Notes: a model not told the origin generated them from the sequence alone. Positions 45,199 through 59,320 are shown, counted from the first letter of the stretch. The stretch is 64,000 bases of DNA from Agrostemma githago (GCA_958450325.1 OY288257.1:10931873-10995872), one strand, 5' to 3'. Translations and numbers: made by a program.

Positions 45199-45415
45199 TT
45201 CTGATGAACCTGTAACGTGAATGAATGAATGAGGAATGAAAGTGATTATGGGAGTTATTGTTTCCTAAAATCATGGGAGTTATTTTAGGATACTAAATCT
45301 TCCTTTTTTTAATACAAAATATTAGGATGCATCTTGTCCATCCATCCACATCCCATCCAACGGATGGGATGAAAACTTAGGGACTCAATATAGATGAGGG
45401 ACTCATTAGAACCCC
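44876..45415 (-). mobile_element. 540-bp deletion derivative of the FAR1 MULE (MULE 4)
   Basis: It has the 3' terminus (GTGGGATCAGGTGATTC, plus-strand left) and the full 5' terminus (minus-strand GGTTCTAATGAGTCC from 45415). The first exon (45093-45030) and part of intron 1 lie between them; the rest is deleted. It includes a T-run at 45159-45195 and is MITE-like in size. Confidence 0.65.
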
Positions 45416-45421
45416 TATATA

Positions 45422-48400
45422 TAAGGATCAAGTGAGTCTACCTTTTAAAATTGAGTCCGTGGGTCGTCACCACATCTCTTGGATTAGAAAGAGATTGATA
45501 GTTGTGATTTGTTTGACTAATTAAAGCAAGTGACTATATTTGGTAAATACTCCTCTCCTTAATTTACTCATCATTGAATATATCTTCTATAAAAAAATAA
45601 TTACAGTCTCTCACATACATATTTCTTCACAATTAAGATTTCATTTAAAAAAAATTAAATTTTTATTATATAGAACTAAAAATAATAATTTACCGCATAT
45701 CTTCTCCTCTCCTTACTTTATTTTGTGTTACAATTATTGTATAGAACTGTTACTCTGGTTAAAGTTTGGTGTTACTCTAACGAATATCATACAAATATGC
45801 TTAAATTGATTTCAGAGTTATATGCCCCCCACACTGAACATAATTATTAACTCAACATATGAATAATAATGTTACTCCAACGTTACTAACGTGTTACTCC
45901 AATAGATACTTTGTGTTACTCCAACGTTAGAATCGTGTTACTTTAATAGATACTTTGTGTTACTACGTTACAAACAGGTTACTCTAATAGATACTTGTAG
46001 ACACCCACATTTTGACTGCCAGGTGTCTATAGCAGTTTCCGACAAACACCCGATGATGATCGGACGCAAACGTGTTTTAATATATTCGGAAACGGGCTCA
46101 AAATCATTGACATTTGGCTTGGGCTTTTTACGGAGTACATATCTCACAAAACCAACCTCAAATTCAGGCCCAGTGGGTCGTTTCGAGTCAAATAAGACTA
46201 ATTTGGGTCGAAACCGACACCGGGGGTAAAACCGTCTTTTAGTGACCGAGTCAAAACCCGGTCAAAGATATTCTCGAGACACACGGACCAGCCGTGACAC
46301 CTCACACGTCCGGTTTGGACTCCAACACTACAAAAAATCAGCTACACAAAGTATTAAACAAATCCGTTTAAAGATAGAATTCGATCTCAAGTAGGAATTC
46401 TATCCGAAAACCGAATCAAACATCCGACCAAGCGTAGGACACTCGGCCGAGCAGGCTGTTTTCATCCGGTTTTCCTTGCTTCCTTGTCAAGCAAACGGAA
46501 TTCTCACGCCTCTCAGCTTCTTACGTTTCCTATCCTAAACGGTAGTTCTAACCCAAACACTTCTCCTAGCCAAGGTTGGGAATATCCCTATAAATAGGCC
46601 CCTTGCACAACTAAAAAACAACACTTTTACACATCGATTATTCATACACATACATCAACTCCTCACACATAAACATAAACTTCTTACACTTAGCATCGAG
46701 AAACCGATAGTACATCCAAAACCCGAAGGAACCGGCCCCGGTACCCGTCACCCTTCACGTTCAAACCGAGCCACCATAACTCACCGACATTAACTCGACG
46801 CTCCCGTGCCCTAGCCACAGTCCGACGAGCCCCGATCCGAGTAAACAAAAGCATGTAGGTTGAGGGTGTAACCAAACCCGTCATCTCTATTTTCTCTCTT
46901 CTCCCTCTCGTTTTTTCTTCTTCCTTCGTCGTCCGTTTTTTCCTTTTACGGGTCCTCGGTCGTCCTTTTTTATTACGGGTCGTTCATCGGTCCTTTCTAA
47001 TATCGATATTACTAAAAAAACTATTTTCCTATAACAAACATTCTTAAAAATATGATATCAACTCTATAGTTGAATATCGTATTAAAGGAATTAAATTAAA
47101 TCTCGTCGATGCTAAGAAAATCGTTACATCTTTTTTTTACAAAATACAACGATTTCAAACGCGGAGAGAATTAACATCTTTTTCGTTCAAATTCTTTTAC
47201 AAAATTTTTTCTAAAACTCATTCCGAATATTCGATATCGATTTATTAATCGAATATCGGATACGACGAATATCGAAAACATAAATCGAGTATAAATTAAT
47301 TCGTATTTGTACGCGATTTATCAAAATTAGCAATTTTCGAACAACAAGCGGAACCGGGACAGACCCGCACGCGAGTCGCGCCCCTCCCAGGCGACTCGCG
47401 CACGGGCCTGAAACCCACGCTTTTTTAGCCTTTTTCGTTCATTCTTTTTTATTATTCTACGAAACGATTTCTTAAAATTTATATCTTTTCTAAAACTATT
47501 CCGAGTATTTGATATCGATTACATAATCGACTATCGAATATAACGAATATCGAGAATATTAGATCGAGTGCAAATTATGCAATATTTGTACGCGATTTAA
47601 TAAAAGCATCGAATTTTCAAAAATCGGTTTCGAAAACAGGCCGGGACGCGAGTCGCACGCGTCCCAGGCGAGCCGCGCGGCCGACTGAAACGCGGCTCGT
47701 CTTTCGTTTTTTTTTATTATTTTTCGAACTTCGTTTTTATACAAAACAGCGTCTTTTTAGCCATATTTTTCAGATTTCGACTAATATTTTCTCGATCTCG
47801 TATATTTATCATATTTGCTATATTATTTTTCACAAACCGATACTAACTTGTTTGTTCATCTTTTGTAGCAAATTCATCTTTTTTTTATCGTTTGTTTTAT
47901 TATACTAAAACGAATCTCACATGCTAAATTCAACTTTGACGTTAATTTTCATGCATTAAACCGACTTAGCAACCCATTCAATTCCTCGCATGTTTAGGAA
48001 AACAATGTTTGCATATCATTCATCGTATTACTAACGCGCGTATTCAAAAATCATTCGATATCCTAGTAGAGGCCGCTAATGTGCGGGTGGGGTTGGGTGT
48101 TCTTTGTGAACTTCCCAACACGTACCCTCACCCTTACTCAGAACCTCGGTTTTCGGATGTCCGAAACCATTCGCAACGAGAGTCATTCAATACACGGTAT
48201 CCGATAATGTCGGTATCGGTATCAAATGCAAAGGGACGAACCCGATAAACTCTGACATCGGAAATGGGCCATACTTTGTGCATGGCCCACTACGACATAG
48301 AGTGGGTTCGAACGGGCCCGAACTACCACAAAGTTCGGTGGCGACTCCACTTCGATTTAAATTTCAATTCGATCCATTCTCATACGGAGATTCATTCGCC

Positions 48401-48785
48401 TACCCAAACCCGCGCGTGGCCGCGTCGGGGTGGACCTATGTCATGTCCACAATACTTTGTGTTACTCCAACGTTAGAAACGTGTTACTCTAATAGATATT
48501 TTGTGTTACTACGTTACAAACATGTTATTCTAATAGATATTTTATGTTACTTCAATGGTACAAACGTGTTACTCTAATAAATACGCCTTACACAAAATTA
48601 TTGAAATACTGATTGTGTTTCCTATTTTGTTGGATGTTACACTCCTTCAAATTAGGAAACAATATCTTGTTTTTTTAATACAAAATCTCAATCAATCTTA
48701 TCCATCCATTGAATTATCATCCAATGGATGTTAGAAGAACTTAGAGACTCAAATATATAGAAAGACTCATAAGAACCCTTCTCTC
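45422..48785 (-). mobile_element. MULE 5, non-autonomous, split by a solo LTR
   Basis: The plus-strand left end is AAGGATCAAGTGAGTC then AATTGAGTCCGTGGGTC. The right end, reverse-complemented, is GGGTTCTTATGAGTC then TTGAGTCTCTAAGTTC. About 0.9 kb remains without the nested LTR. GTGTTACTCCAACG and ACTCTAATAGATA motifs flank the LTR. No exon is recognisable. Confidence 0.6.
45996..48451 (+). mobile_element. Solo gypsy LTR with 5-bp target duplication, copy 1
   Basis: It starts TGTAGACACCC and ends CATGTCCACA, 2,456 bp, flanked by ATACT on both sides (45991-45995 and 48452-48456). Both ends resemble the LTR of the complete gypsy element read on its coding strand, but the middle has diverged and lacks the CACTCGATCGAGTG arrays. 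It is a related, older subfamily. TATAAATA lies at 46589. LTR-LTR recombination explains the missing interior. Confidence 0.88.
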
Positions 48786-48789
48786 CCTC

Positions 48790-49268
<479 letters not shown>

Positions 49269-49271
<3 letters not shown>

Positions 49272-49332
49272 GGGATCAGGGGAGTTAGCAACTCTTGGAG
49301 AGTTGCTTAGTGTTGATCCCCTCCATCCATTC
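49269..49332. mobile_element. 'G' element terminus with nested hairpin
   Basis: After (TA)n comes GGGGGGATCAGGGGAG. A hairpin of GGGGATCA..TGATCCCC encloses AGCAACTCT-TGG-AGAGTTGCT. The gypsy LTR that follows cuts the element 12 bp later, so only one end is seen. Confidence 0.5.
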
Positions 49333-50033
49333 TGATGAGGGTCAGGAGCCTGCACCGGGTCGCCCGCCTAGCAGGCCCCGTAAAGACCCAACCCGGGGAG
49401 CCGAAGAGCCTGCCCAGCAGGCCGTCGAGGTAAGACGCCAGGATTTCCTCAGTGGAACGTAGCTTCGAGGAGGCCGCCCACCCAGCAGGGTAGGGTGACC
49501 CACTGGGGAAGGCCTGCAGACGCTCCCTGTTCGCCTATCCCCAGGCAACCTCTCCCCCGAGCAGGGCAGGGGTTACCAGGGGCCCTTCCGTCTTTCTGCC
49601 TAAGGTAAAAGGGGATGGGTGGATGAAACAGGTCCACGTGTCACCCCGCCATCCACCCATTCTCCCGCTCTTTTCCCTCTCCACTCCTCTCTCTTGTGGG
49701 AAGGTATAAATACCCACTCATTTCCAACTTAGAGGGGGTTTAATTTTCTCTCTCTAGACTCTTACTCCTAAAAATGCCGCCTAGTTCCTCACGAGCTAGG
49801 TCCATCAAGGCATTTCACGGACTAACTTAGGCATTGGAGAGGGTTCCCTCGGACAACCTCCGGGGCCCTATGCGTTCACTGTGCAGGGAGCGGGCCAACT
49901 CCGCCGGGAAGGTCCGATCATAGGAGAAGGAGGAAGGAGAGGTTGAAGGAAGTCAAGCGATCCAATACTTGTTAACATTCCGATTATACGACCCGAATCC
50001 AAGACCGGGTTAATTGTTTCCGTGACCGGAACA
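49333..50033 (+). mobile_element. 5' LTR of a second gypsy element, copy 1
   Basis: It runs 701 bp from TGATGAGGGTC to GTGACCGGAACA. A TATAAATA box is at 49705-49712, followed by a T/C-rich start region. It is GC-rich compared with its surroundings. The 3' half of the element is missing beyond the duplication junction. Confidence 0.8.
49705..49712 (+). promoter_or_regulatory. TATA box of the second gypsy LTR
   Basis: GGTATAAATACCC, with a pyrimidine-rich start region about 30 bp downstream. Confidence 0.65.
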
Positions 50034-50036
50034 ATT

Positions 50037-50054
50037 TGGCGCCGTCTGTGGGGA
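50037..50054 (+). promoter_or_regulatory. Primer binding site of the second gypsy element
   Basis: TGGCGCCGTCTGTGGGGA starts three bases after the LTR. This site is common in plant Ty3/gypsy elements. Confidence 0.8.
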
Positions 50055-50104
50055 GGATCTTGGTTGTACCCACGAAGTTACCCACAAAATCAACCATTCC
50101 AAAA

Positions 50105-50960
50105 CACGAAATTAACAAATTAACCACTCATAATCGAAAAGGCCAGGAAGACAGCTCAGGCGTATGCACAAGTGCAAAGGCGAATCACAGAAGCTCGTCA
50201 GGAACCGCCTGCACAGCAGGAGGTTGCTGGTCCTGAGGAAGCATTCTCCATTCATACTACAGAATCCACGGCCGCTCGTGAAAGAGGGGGCCTATCCCAG
50301 GACCTGAGAAATCGCATGAGACACAAGGAGCCAGTGTCCAAACGCCTGGGAGAGAAACAGGGAGACGTATTCTCCAGGCTGACACCGGTTGAAGGGTTGC
50401 AGCCTGCCCCAGGGCTATCCCAAAGCCTACAATCCAGGCTTAACAACGGTCAGCCTATGAGGCCCAGGCACCGTCAGGGTGATAACCTCGAGCCTGCCCA
50501 GAAAAAGCGCTCACGGTATCACTCCCCTTCCAGGGACGACGAGGCAATAAGCAGGTGCCCACCAAGGCACCGCTCCCCTGAAAGTAGGAGACCGACCCCT
50601 GACAGAAGGGATGACTACGGTCACTACTCAGGCACGAGCAGGTCAAAAATGGTGGGCAGGCCAACCAAGACCCCGCTTCACCCAGAGGTTCAGGCGTATC
50701 CTATCCCGAAGATTAAGATGCCGACTGTAAAGTTCGACGGAACTACAGATCCGGAAGACCACCTGGCTGCGTACGAGAGTCATATGGGCATGTACGACGC
50801 CGACGACGCAGTCTGGTGCAAGATCTTCCCCACCACCCTGGTGGGCTTAGCCCAGGGTTGGTTCAGGGACCTCTCGCAGGGGTCAATCTCTTTCTTCATT
50901 GAACTGGCAGAAATGTTCCTGGACCAGTATGCTGGAAACAAAAGACGACGTCTCACCCGA
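50105..50960 (+). pseudogene. Gypsy gag, truncated at the duplication junction
   Basis: The frame is open from just after an in-frame stop near 50,105 but no in-frame ATG lies near its start, so the true start is unresolved. It encodes an Arg/Ser/Pro-rich N-terminus, then KFDGTTDPEDHLAAYESHMG and WFRDLSQGSISFF, the retrotransposon gag capsid block. After the coding for NKRRRLTR the sequence switches at about 50960 to T-rich D-element DNA, so the rest of gag and all of pol are absent. Confidence 0.8.

Positions 50961-51593
<633 letters not shown>

Positions 51594-51665
<72 letters not shown>
51594..51665. repeat. (TC)n(TA)n array
   Basis: Compound microsatellite between the F and E elements. 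Confidence 0.95.
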
Positions 51666-51668
<3 letters not shown>

Positions 51669-52491
51669 GTGGGATTTGGTGTAAACACCAATTTTGGTGT
51701 AAACACCCTAACAATCTGAACCGTTGATCTTAATCTTGATCAACGGTTGAGATTAATCATCAGCAGATAACAAAACCCAAAAAAAAACCCTCACAACCTA
51801 CCTCTCTTTCTCTCTTCTCTCTTTCTCTCTCTTCTATCCAGGGTTACATCAATTTTCCTCCAAAAAACCCCCCAAATTTCCTCTCAAAAATTCATCATCC
51901 TATCATCCTAATTCGTTCTACCTCGAAAATTTGATCAATTGTATACGAAATTCGTTCAATTCGTATACAATTCGTTCAATTCATATACAATTCGTTCAAT
52001 TCAATTCAATTTTCAGAAATTCAATTCAATTTTCAGAAATTCAATTCATTATATTTAGTAGAGGACATGCCTGGTCAAATAATTGATGCTGCGCAAGATA
52101 CGTAGGACCTTCAGAAGAGTTACCAGATTGTAGCATGATGAGCATGGAGCATGGATTCCATCGTAAACCAAAGTAATTTTCAGAAATTCAATTATCAGAA
52201 ATTCAATTCAATTCGTTCAATTTTCAGAAATTCGTTTTTGATGAGCATGGATTCCACCAAGCATGGAACTATTGTTGATGAACATGAAGGTAATGTCGTT
52301 ATAATTCAATACCTATTCATTTTTGAATAAGTATTCGTTTTTTAAGTAAAGTTATCCGGTTTATGAGCATGGATTCGTTTTTAATTATTGGTTTTTGATT
52401 TCCTCCAGAATTCTTTATGATGAATATCGATTTCAACACGAATCAACTTGAAGGTAATCTCAGAATTTTACAGAGTACATAAATATATATG

Positions 52492-53370
52492 TTAGAATAG
52501 TTGAATATATGTGTTGGAGTAATTGGAGTACTTGAGTATATGTGCTGGAATAGTTGAATATATGTGCTGGAATAGTTGAATATATATATTGGAATAACTG
52601 AGTATATGTGTTGGAGTAATTAGAGTACTTGAGTATTTGTTGGAGTAATTGAATATATGGGTTGGAGTAACTGAGTATATATGTTGGAGTAATTGAGTAT
52701 ATGTGTTGGAATAGTTGAATATATATGTTGGAGTAACTGAGTATATATTTTGGAGTAATTGGAGTACTTGAGTATGTGTGTTGGAATAGTTGAATATATG
52801 TGTTGGAGTAACTGAGTATATGTGTTGGAGTAACTTAGTATATGTGTTGGAGTAACTGAATATATGTGGTGGATTAATTGAGTATATGTGGTGGAGTAAC
52901 TGAGTATATGTGGTGGAGTAACTGAGTATATGTGTTGGAGTAACTGAGTATATATGTGTTGGAGTAACTGAATATATGTGTTGAAATAACTGAACATGAA
53001 CATAGAATAACTGATGTCTAATGTTGGAATAGCTGAACATGTATAACTAAATATTTTTTTTAGAATACTTGAATATGTATGTTGGAGTCACTAAATATTA
53101 GAGTAACTGATGTCTAATGTTGGAATAGCTGAACATAACTGAGTAACTGATGTCTAATGTTGGAGTAACTGATGTCTAATGTTGGAGTAACTGATTATAT
53201 GTGTTGGAGTAACTGAGTATATGTGTTGAAATAACTGAACATGAACATAGAATAACTGATGTCTAATGTTGGAATAGCTGAACATGTATAACTAAATATT
53301 TTTTTTAGAATACTTGAATATATATGTTGGAGTCACTAAATATTAGAGTAGTTGATTAATAAATATGATA
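52492..53370. repeat. GTTGGAGTAACTGAGTATAT minisatellite, copy 2
   Basis: Same array as 38565-39440, with no difference noticed. Confidence 0.9.
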
Positions 53371-54028
53371 TATATGCAGGACCCACTCGGAAATCTTTAC
53401 GACTAAGTCAAAAGGATGGGACAATATGACGTTGAAGACATTCATACAAGTATACAACTCAGACGATGAAAGTATACGATGTTTATAATATGATAGTTAA
53501 TAATAGTTGGATTACTTTGTGTTATATCTTGGAATACTTGGTATTATAGCTTGGAATACTTGGTACATTATATCTTGGTGTAAGCTGTTAGAGTAACTCA
53601 GATCAAATGTTGGAGTAACTGTTATCCAATATAAGAATAACCAATTATACGCATTGAAGTAACAACAACATTAGAGTAAAGAGTATAATTGAAGAACAAG
53701 AATTGATTGATTCAATTAATAATGAGTAAATATTGGAGTAATTATTGTCCAATATAAGTATAACTGATTATATGCATTGGAATATAACAACAATATTAGA
53801 GTAATTGAAAAGAAAGAATTGATTGATTCAATAAATAATTAGTAAATGTTGGAATAACTGCTGTCCAAAATAAGAATAACTGATTATAAACATTGGAATA
53901 ACAACATTAAAGTAATTGAAGATGAAAATGACCCAATTCAAAATGTTTTGGCCCGTCCTGACCTAGTTGACCCGTTTGCCAGGTCTAGACCCGAACCAGA
54001 CACAACTCGATGTCTTAGCCAAACTTAC

Positions 54029-54767
54029 GACATTGTTCAAAGCAGTGATGGCAGCCTCGACCTCGTCATCGGAAGAGAAACAAACGAAACCAAATCCACT
54101 AGACTTAGACGTCCCGGGTGTCCGTTGCACCTTAGCACTAAGAACTGTCCCCTTGTCGGAGAAAAACTCCTTCAACATCTCCGTTGTCACCGTCTTTGCA
54201 AGATTTCCAACGTAAACTTTATGTGGACTGTCGACAAACTGCGTTTCCTCTCCTGGTGGAAGCGATACACTGAATCCTGCTCCTCCTAACGGTTTCTCCG
54301 TAATGTTCACCTTGATCTTCTTTCCGCCAATTTCCTGCACGTTTTTTAGGATACAAAACTCGGTTTCATGTGACTGTTTCATACCAGATTAGTTTTTTGT
54401 TAGAAAGACGGGATGAAATGCTTACTGTGTCGTTCAATTTCTCGACGACTGCATTTGCGTCCTCAACCGTCTTCATTGTAGCAAAGGCAAACCTTCTACT
54501 TCGACCAGAGTATTTATCATACATCACCTGGACGAAAACACGGAAGAAAACTAAGCATACTAAGGCACCTCAGGCATTTTGGTTAGAGTCTTGTTGAAAC
54601 TTCAGTATAAGCACACCAAAATCACATTATCTATATCTATAAGCTATACTTCGTGAATATTATCAATAAACCGGGAATGACAGTATCCCCGAATGCATCA
54701 CCAAGATCATCATGATAGACTTCAGTCAAAGTCCTTGAATTCCCAACATAAACCCTATGTTTAATCT
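54029..54767 (-). pseudogene. Captured PSRP2-like RRM gene fragment, copy 2
   Basis: Exons 54527-54426 and 54334-54029 encode the same protein segments as in copy 1. RRM1 is broken at the same place, so the decay came before the block duplication. Confidence 0.75.
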
Positions 54768-54976
54768 CTTTGATCAGCACAACTAACTCAAGCTAATAGT
54801 ACAGCCAAAATCAGCAATCGAACACCGGAAATATTAACAATTGAAACAATTAAACCCTAACAAATTCGATGGAAATCATTAATCCAAACAAAATGCACAT
54901 AAAAATTGCTAACAATTGAAAAACTTAATCGAACATTGGAATTGCAAATACTGATAACTCCATTAGCTCAAAAAAA

Positions 54977-55325
54977 CTGCTAAAGATTGTGAAATTACTG
55001 GCATCCGTTGCCATCGGAACCGAACAAAACGATGCCGTATGCGAATTCGTAGACCACAAATCACCGGAAAAACTAACTCCATTGACTGCGCAATCTCTTC
55101 CTGCAATCAAATTCGCGACAATAAAAATCGATAAAATCAACAAATTAGCAAAACAATGCAGTAGACGAAAGTGATGAGTTAGTTACCAGAGGAAACGAAG
55201 TGACGGAAGTTTCGAGATTGAGGGAACGAGGGAGAAGGATGGGGATCTTGAGCGATGAAATGTATGACGGCGGTGCGTGGATTAAGAGCCCTAATTGTTC
55301 GGCGAGTTACGGCGGCGAGTTGCAT
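54977..55325 (-). pseudogene. Unassigned 5' exons upstream of the captured gene, copy 2
   Basis: Same as 41050-41398: ATG at 55325, donor after 55187. Confidence 0.4.
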
Positions 55326-55551
55326 GATTTGGGGATTTTTACAGCGTAGGTGCCGAGTAGTGAAATGAAGAGAGAGAAAGAGAGAAAATTGAAATGAAAC
55401 GCTAAGTGAGGAATAAGAAGGGTTTTGTTTGATTGTGAGATCTAATCTGAGTCGTTGATCAAAATTAAGATCAACGGTCCAGATTATTAGGATATTTACA
55501 CCAAATTGGTGTGTTTACACCAGATCCTATATATATATATATATATATATG

Positions 55552-58001
55552 AGTCCTTCTCTATATAGGGGTAAGGCTCTTATGAGTCCTTCTCTATATA
55601 TGAGTCCTTAAGTCCTCATCTCATCCATTGGATTGGATGAGATGAGGATGGATGGACAAGATGCATCCTAATATTTATATATATATAAAAAAAAAGATTT
55701 CGCATCCTAAAATAACTCCCATGATTTTAGGAAATAATAACTCACATAATCAAATTCATTCCTCATTCATTCATTCACGTTGCAAAATTCTTCAAAACCT
55801 AAAAAAAAACGCTTTCTTCATCACGTTCATTCATTCATTCAATCAAATATGTGCTCGAAATCCCGTTACTATGGATTCAATGACCGCAACATCTTCTTCA
55901 ATCGTTGATAAGCAATTGATCGAGTATATTTCGATACTGCTTTCATGTTTTGCGTCAATTTTTATTCATCATCTTGAATAATTTCTGTCAATTTGCGTTC
56001 ATCTTTTGCGTCAATTTTCATGTTGATGTTGCTTTCATGGTCGTTTCATTCATCATAGATTCATATCAATGGTTAATTGGTCTCTTGTTAGTATAGATTC
56101 CAGATTTTTATGTTTGTTATTTAGGTTCCATTGATACTATTGTTTTGTTGTCTATTGAAGCAGACACGGCGTTGAAGTAACATACGTTCTAAGTTACAGT
56201 AACACTTAATTTTAATTAGAGTAACACACACTGAACGTTGAGAAAAGGTTTTTGACGATGATGTTAGAGTAACATATTGTACGAGTTAGAGTAACTCAAC
56301 TTATGAGTTGAAGTAACACATTGGTTGCATGGGCGTAACGTTGTTTAATTTTGTGCAGGTGGAATTGGCAAAGATGCGAATGCACAGGACAACACTGGAA
56401 AATGTGGAATTTTATTCATTTGATTAATCATAGATTCATATCAATGGTTTTTAGATTTGATTAATCATAGATTAAGCAGACACGGCGTTGAAGTAACATA
56501 CGTTCTAAGTTACAGTAACACCTTATTTTAATTAGAGTGACACACACTGAACATTGAAAAAGATTTTTGGCGCTGATGTTGAAATAACTTGCTTTACGAG
56601 TTAGAGTAACACAACTTATGAGTTAAAGTAACACATATGCTCCATGGGCGTAACGTTGTTTATTTTTTTGCAGGTAGCATTGACAAAGAAGCGAATGCAC
56701 AAGAATGGTGCAGAGATGTGCGTGAGGCATTCACTCCCCATATGGGGCAAGTATTCGGAACAATCGATGAGGCGATGGAATTTTATAAAATCTATGCGCT
56801 GACTTGCGGATTCGAAGTTGTTTTTTTTTGTGGGTTTACATGAATAACTGATTTTTTACATATTTTTTACACATAATGATGTACAACGTTGCAGTTAACT
56901 CTATATTTATTTAATACATGTGTTGTTGGTTAGAGTAACATCTCAGATGTATTGGAGTAACACCATTCGTTCCTTAAAGTAACAGATATATATAATGCAT
57001 AAAAGTAACTGAGGATATTAGCGTTGTTTACCATTCATTCTTAGATTAACCACAACCATTCCTTATAGTAGCATGATTTGTTCGTTAAAGTAACAGCTAC
57101 ACTGCGTTAGAGTAACACATATTTTTTTGCTAGGGTAAAAACCCCAATTCCTGATGATGAAACCAACTTTGTAATGCAGGTTAACAACCTTCTTTCTTAG
57201 GCTAGAACTATTCATTACCAAAGTAACAACATTCGTTCCTTGAAGTAACATATATAATGCGTCAGAGTAACTGATGAAAACAGCGTTGTTTAGCCACCAT
57301 TATGAAAATACCATCATTCATCACTTAGAGTAACATCATTTAATCGTTAAAGTAACAGCTACAATGTGTCGCTGTAACACACTGATTATGAGACCAGATT
57401 TGTATCGTAGGTTAACATCATTAACTCTCATAGTAACACCAGTCGTTCCTTAGAGTAACAGGAACACTTAGTCAGTGTAACATAATTTAACAGCATTATT
57501 CCATTAGTGATAATCAAATTCAATGTAAGTCGAATACGACAATATGCAATCACTAATTAGCACACAAAAAGGTCTGAAAATTTCGTAAAACCTAATCATA
57601 GAAAGATGATCGAAGCATTCCTTGGGTATAGTTGAAGGGATTGAACTGAATATGACTGCAACAATTTTTGAATTTCGAAGGTTGTGAGGAAGAAATTTCG
57701 AAACTTATGAAGATGACGATTGAAAATTATGAAGAGTAAATAATTATGAAGATGAAGGGTGAAAGGTTGTACAGTAGTTGGGCGGATGAGTTTTGAATGA
57801 ATTTTTTTTAATTATGAGGTAATGTGTATGAGAAGAGAGAGGAAGATTCTGTAAAGAGAATTAAGGGAAGAGAGAGATTTCATATATTTTTACCATATAT
57901 GTCAGTTACTTCTTTTATTACTCAAATCAATCACCACCATCCATCTCCCTCTAAATCAATGGGTGTAATTAGGACTTACGGACTCAAAGATGAAAAGAGG
58001 A

Positions 58002-58005
<4 letters not shown>
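55552..58005 (+). mobile_element. FAR1-type MULE 3, copy 2
   Basis: Equivalent of 41625-44078, with the same internal tandem duplication and motif arrays. Confidence 0.7.
56675..56843 (+). pseudogene. FAR1-like exon, copy 2
   Basis: Same as 42748-42918, except that one extra T in the run near 56,822 changes the last residues (FFCGFT instead of FFVGLHE). Both versions stop before the zinc ligands. Confidence 0.65.
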
Positions 58006-58065
<60 letters not shown>

Positions 58066-58197
58066 GCACTTTATCACTTGAAGTGATAAAGAGCTGAATG
58101 TTATAGTTACATATCAATTTTAAACAAATGCAACTTTATCGTATGTCATCTGTAACTTTAATATACACTTACTGAAACATGTTGCCCTTATTTGAAC

Positions 58198-58281
<84 letters not shown>

Positions 58282-58414
58282 GCACTTTATCACTTGAAGT
58301 GATAAAAGAGCTGAATGTTATAGTTACATATCAATTTTAAACAAATGCAACTTTATCGTATGTCATCTGTAACTTTAATATACACTTACTGAAACATGTT
58401 GCCCTTATTTGAAC

Positions 58415-58471
<57 letters not shown>
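58006..58471. repeat. (TC)n(TA)n plus half-F units, copy 2
   Basis: Half-F parts at about 58063-58199 and 58278-58415. TA and TC tract lengths differ from copy 1. Confidence 0.85.
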
Positions 58472-58477
<6 letters not shown>

Positions 58478-58688
58478 GTTTAATAGTGTATATAATGAGT
58501 TTTTTAGTTTATATAACAGTTATTTTGATGTATGTTCTATTGTTTTAGGTAGGGGGAGAGAATCAACTTGATTAAAAGGGTGAGGGTTGGTTGTGATCTA
58601 ATATTGTCCGTAGATTATTTCTAATCTAATGGTTCAGATTGTGTCTTAACGAGTGTAAGGAGTTTGACTGTCTCTCCGGAATCCGCCT
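58472..58688 (-). mobile_element. D-element fragment, copy 2
   Basis: Equivalent of 44586-44800. Confidence 0.65.
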
Positions 58689-58717
58689 CTCTCTCTCTAT
58701 ATATATATATATGTATA

Positions 58718-58773
<56 letters not shown>

Positions 58774-58776
<3 letters not shown>

Positions 58777-59055
58777 GTGGGATCAGGTGATTCTATGATG
58801 AATGACACGACCATGAAAACAATATCAACATGAAAATTGACGCAAAATATGAACGCAAATTGACGCAAATTAATTAAGATGATGAATAAAAATTGGCGCA
58901 AAACATGAAAGCAATATCGAAATTCACCATTGTTATACTCGATGAATTGCTTATCAACAGTTAATGAAGATGTTGCGATCATTGAATTCATGGTAACAGA
59001 ATTTCGAGCACAAATTTAATTGAATGAATGAATGAACGTGATGATCGATGGGAGC

Positions 59056-59096
<41 letters not shown>

Positions 59097-59314
59097 TTCT
59101 GATGAACCTGTAACGTGAATGAATGAATGAGGAATGAAAGTGATTATGGGAGTTATTGTTTCCTAAAATCATGGGAGTTATTTTAGGATACTAAATCTTC
59201 CTTTTTTTAATACAAAATATTAGGATGCATCTTGTCCATCCATCCACATCCCATCCAACGGATGGGATGAAAACTTAGGGACTCAATATAGATGAGGGAC
59301 TCATTAGAACCCCT
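58774..59314 (-). mobile_element. 540-bp MULE deletion derivative, copy 2
   Basis: Equivalent of 44876-45415, with one substitution seen (TTGACGCA to TTGGCGCA near 58893). First exon at 58991-58928. Confidence 0.65.
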
Positions 59315-59320
59315 ATATAT

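Larger units (their letters stand above)
51666..55527. mobile_element. 'E' gene-capture element, complete (3.86 kb)
   Basis: The left end is GAGGTGGGATTTGGTGTAAA. The right end, reverse-complemented, is GGATCTGGTGTAAACACACC. Both continue through a GTTGATCTTAAT(C/T)TTGATCAACG palindromic block, giving a terminal inverted repeat of about 90 bp inside TA arrays. The minisatellite is at 52492-53370 and the captured gene is on the minus strand. Its structure fits a Pack-MULE; no transposase is present. Confidence 0.72.

Noticed and set aside
49342..49717. Pro/Gly-rich ORFs on the minus strand of the second gypsy LTR
   Set aside because: GC-rich LTR sequence opposite to the element's coding direction, without domain; repeated in copy 2 only because of the duplication.
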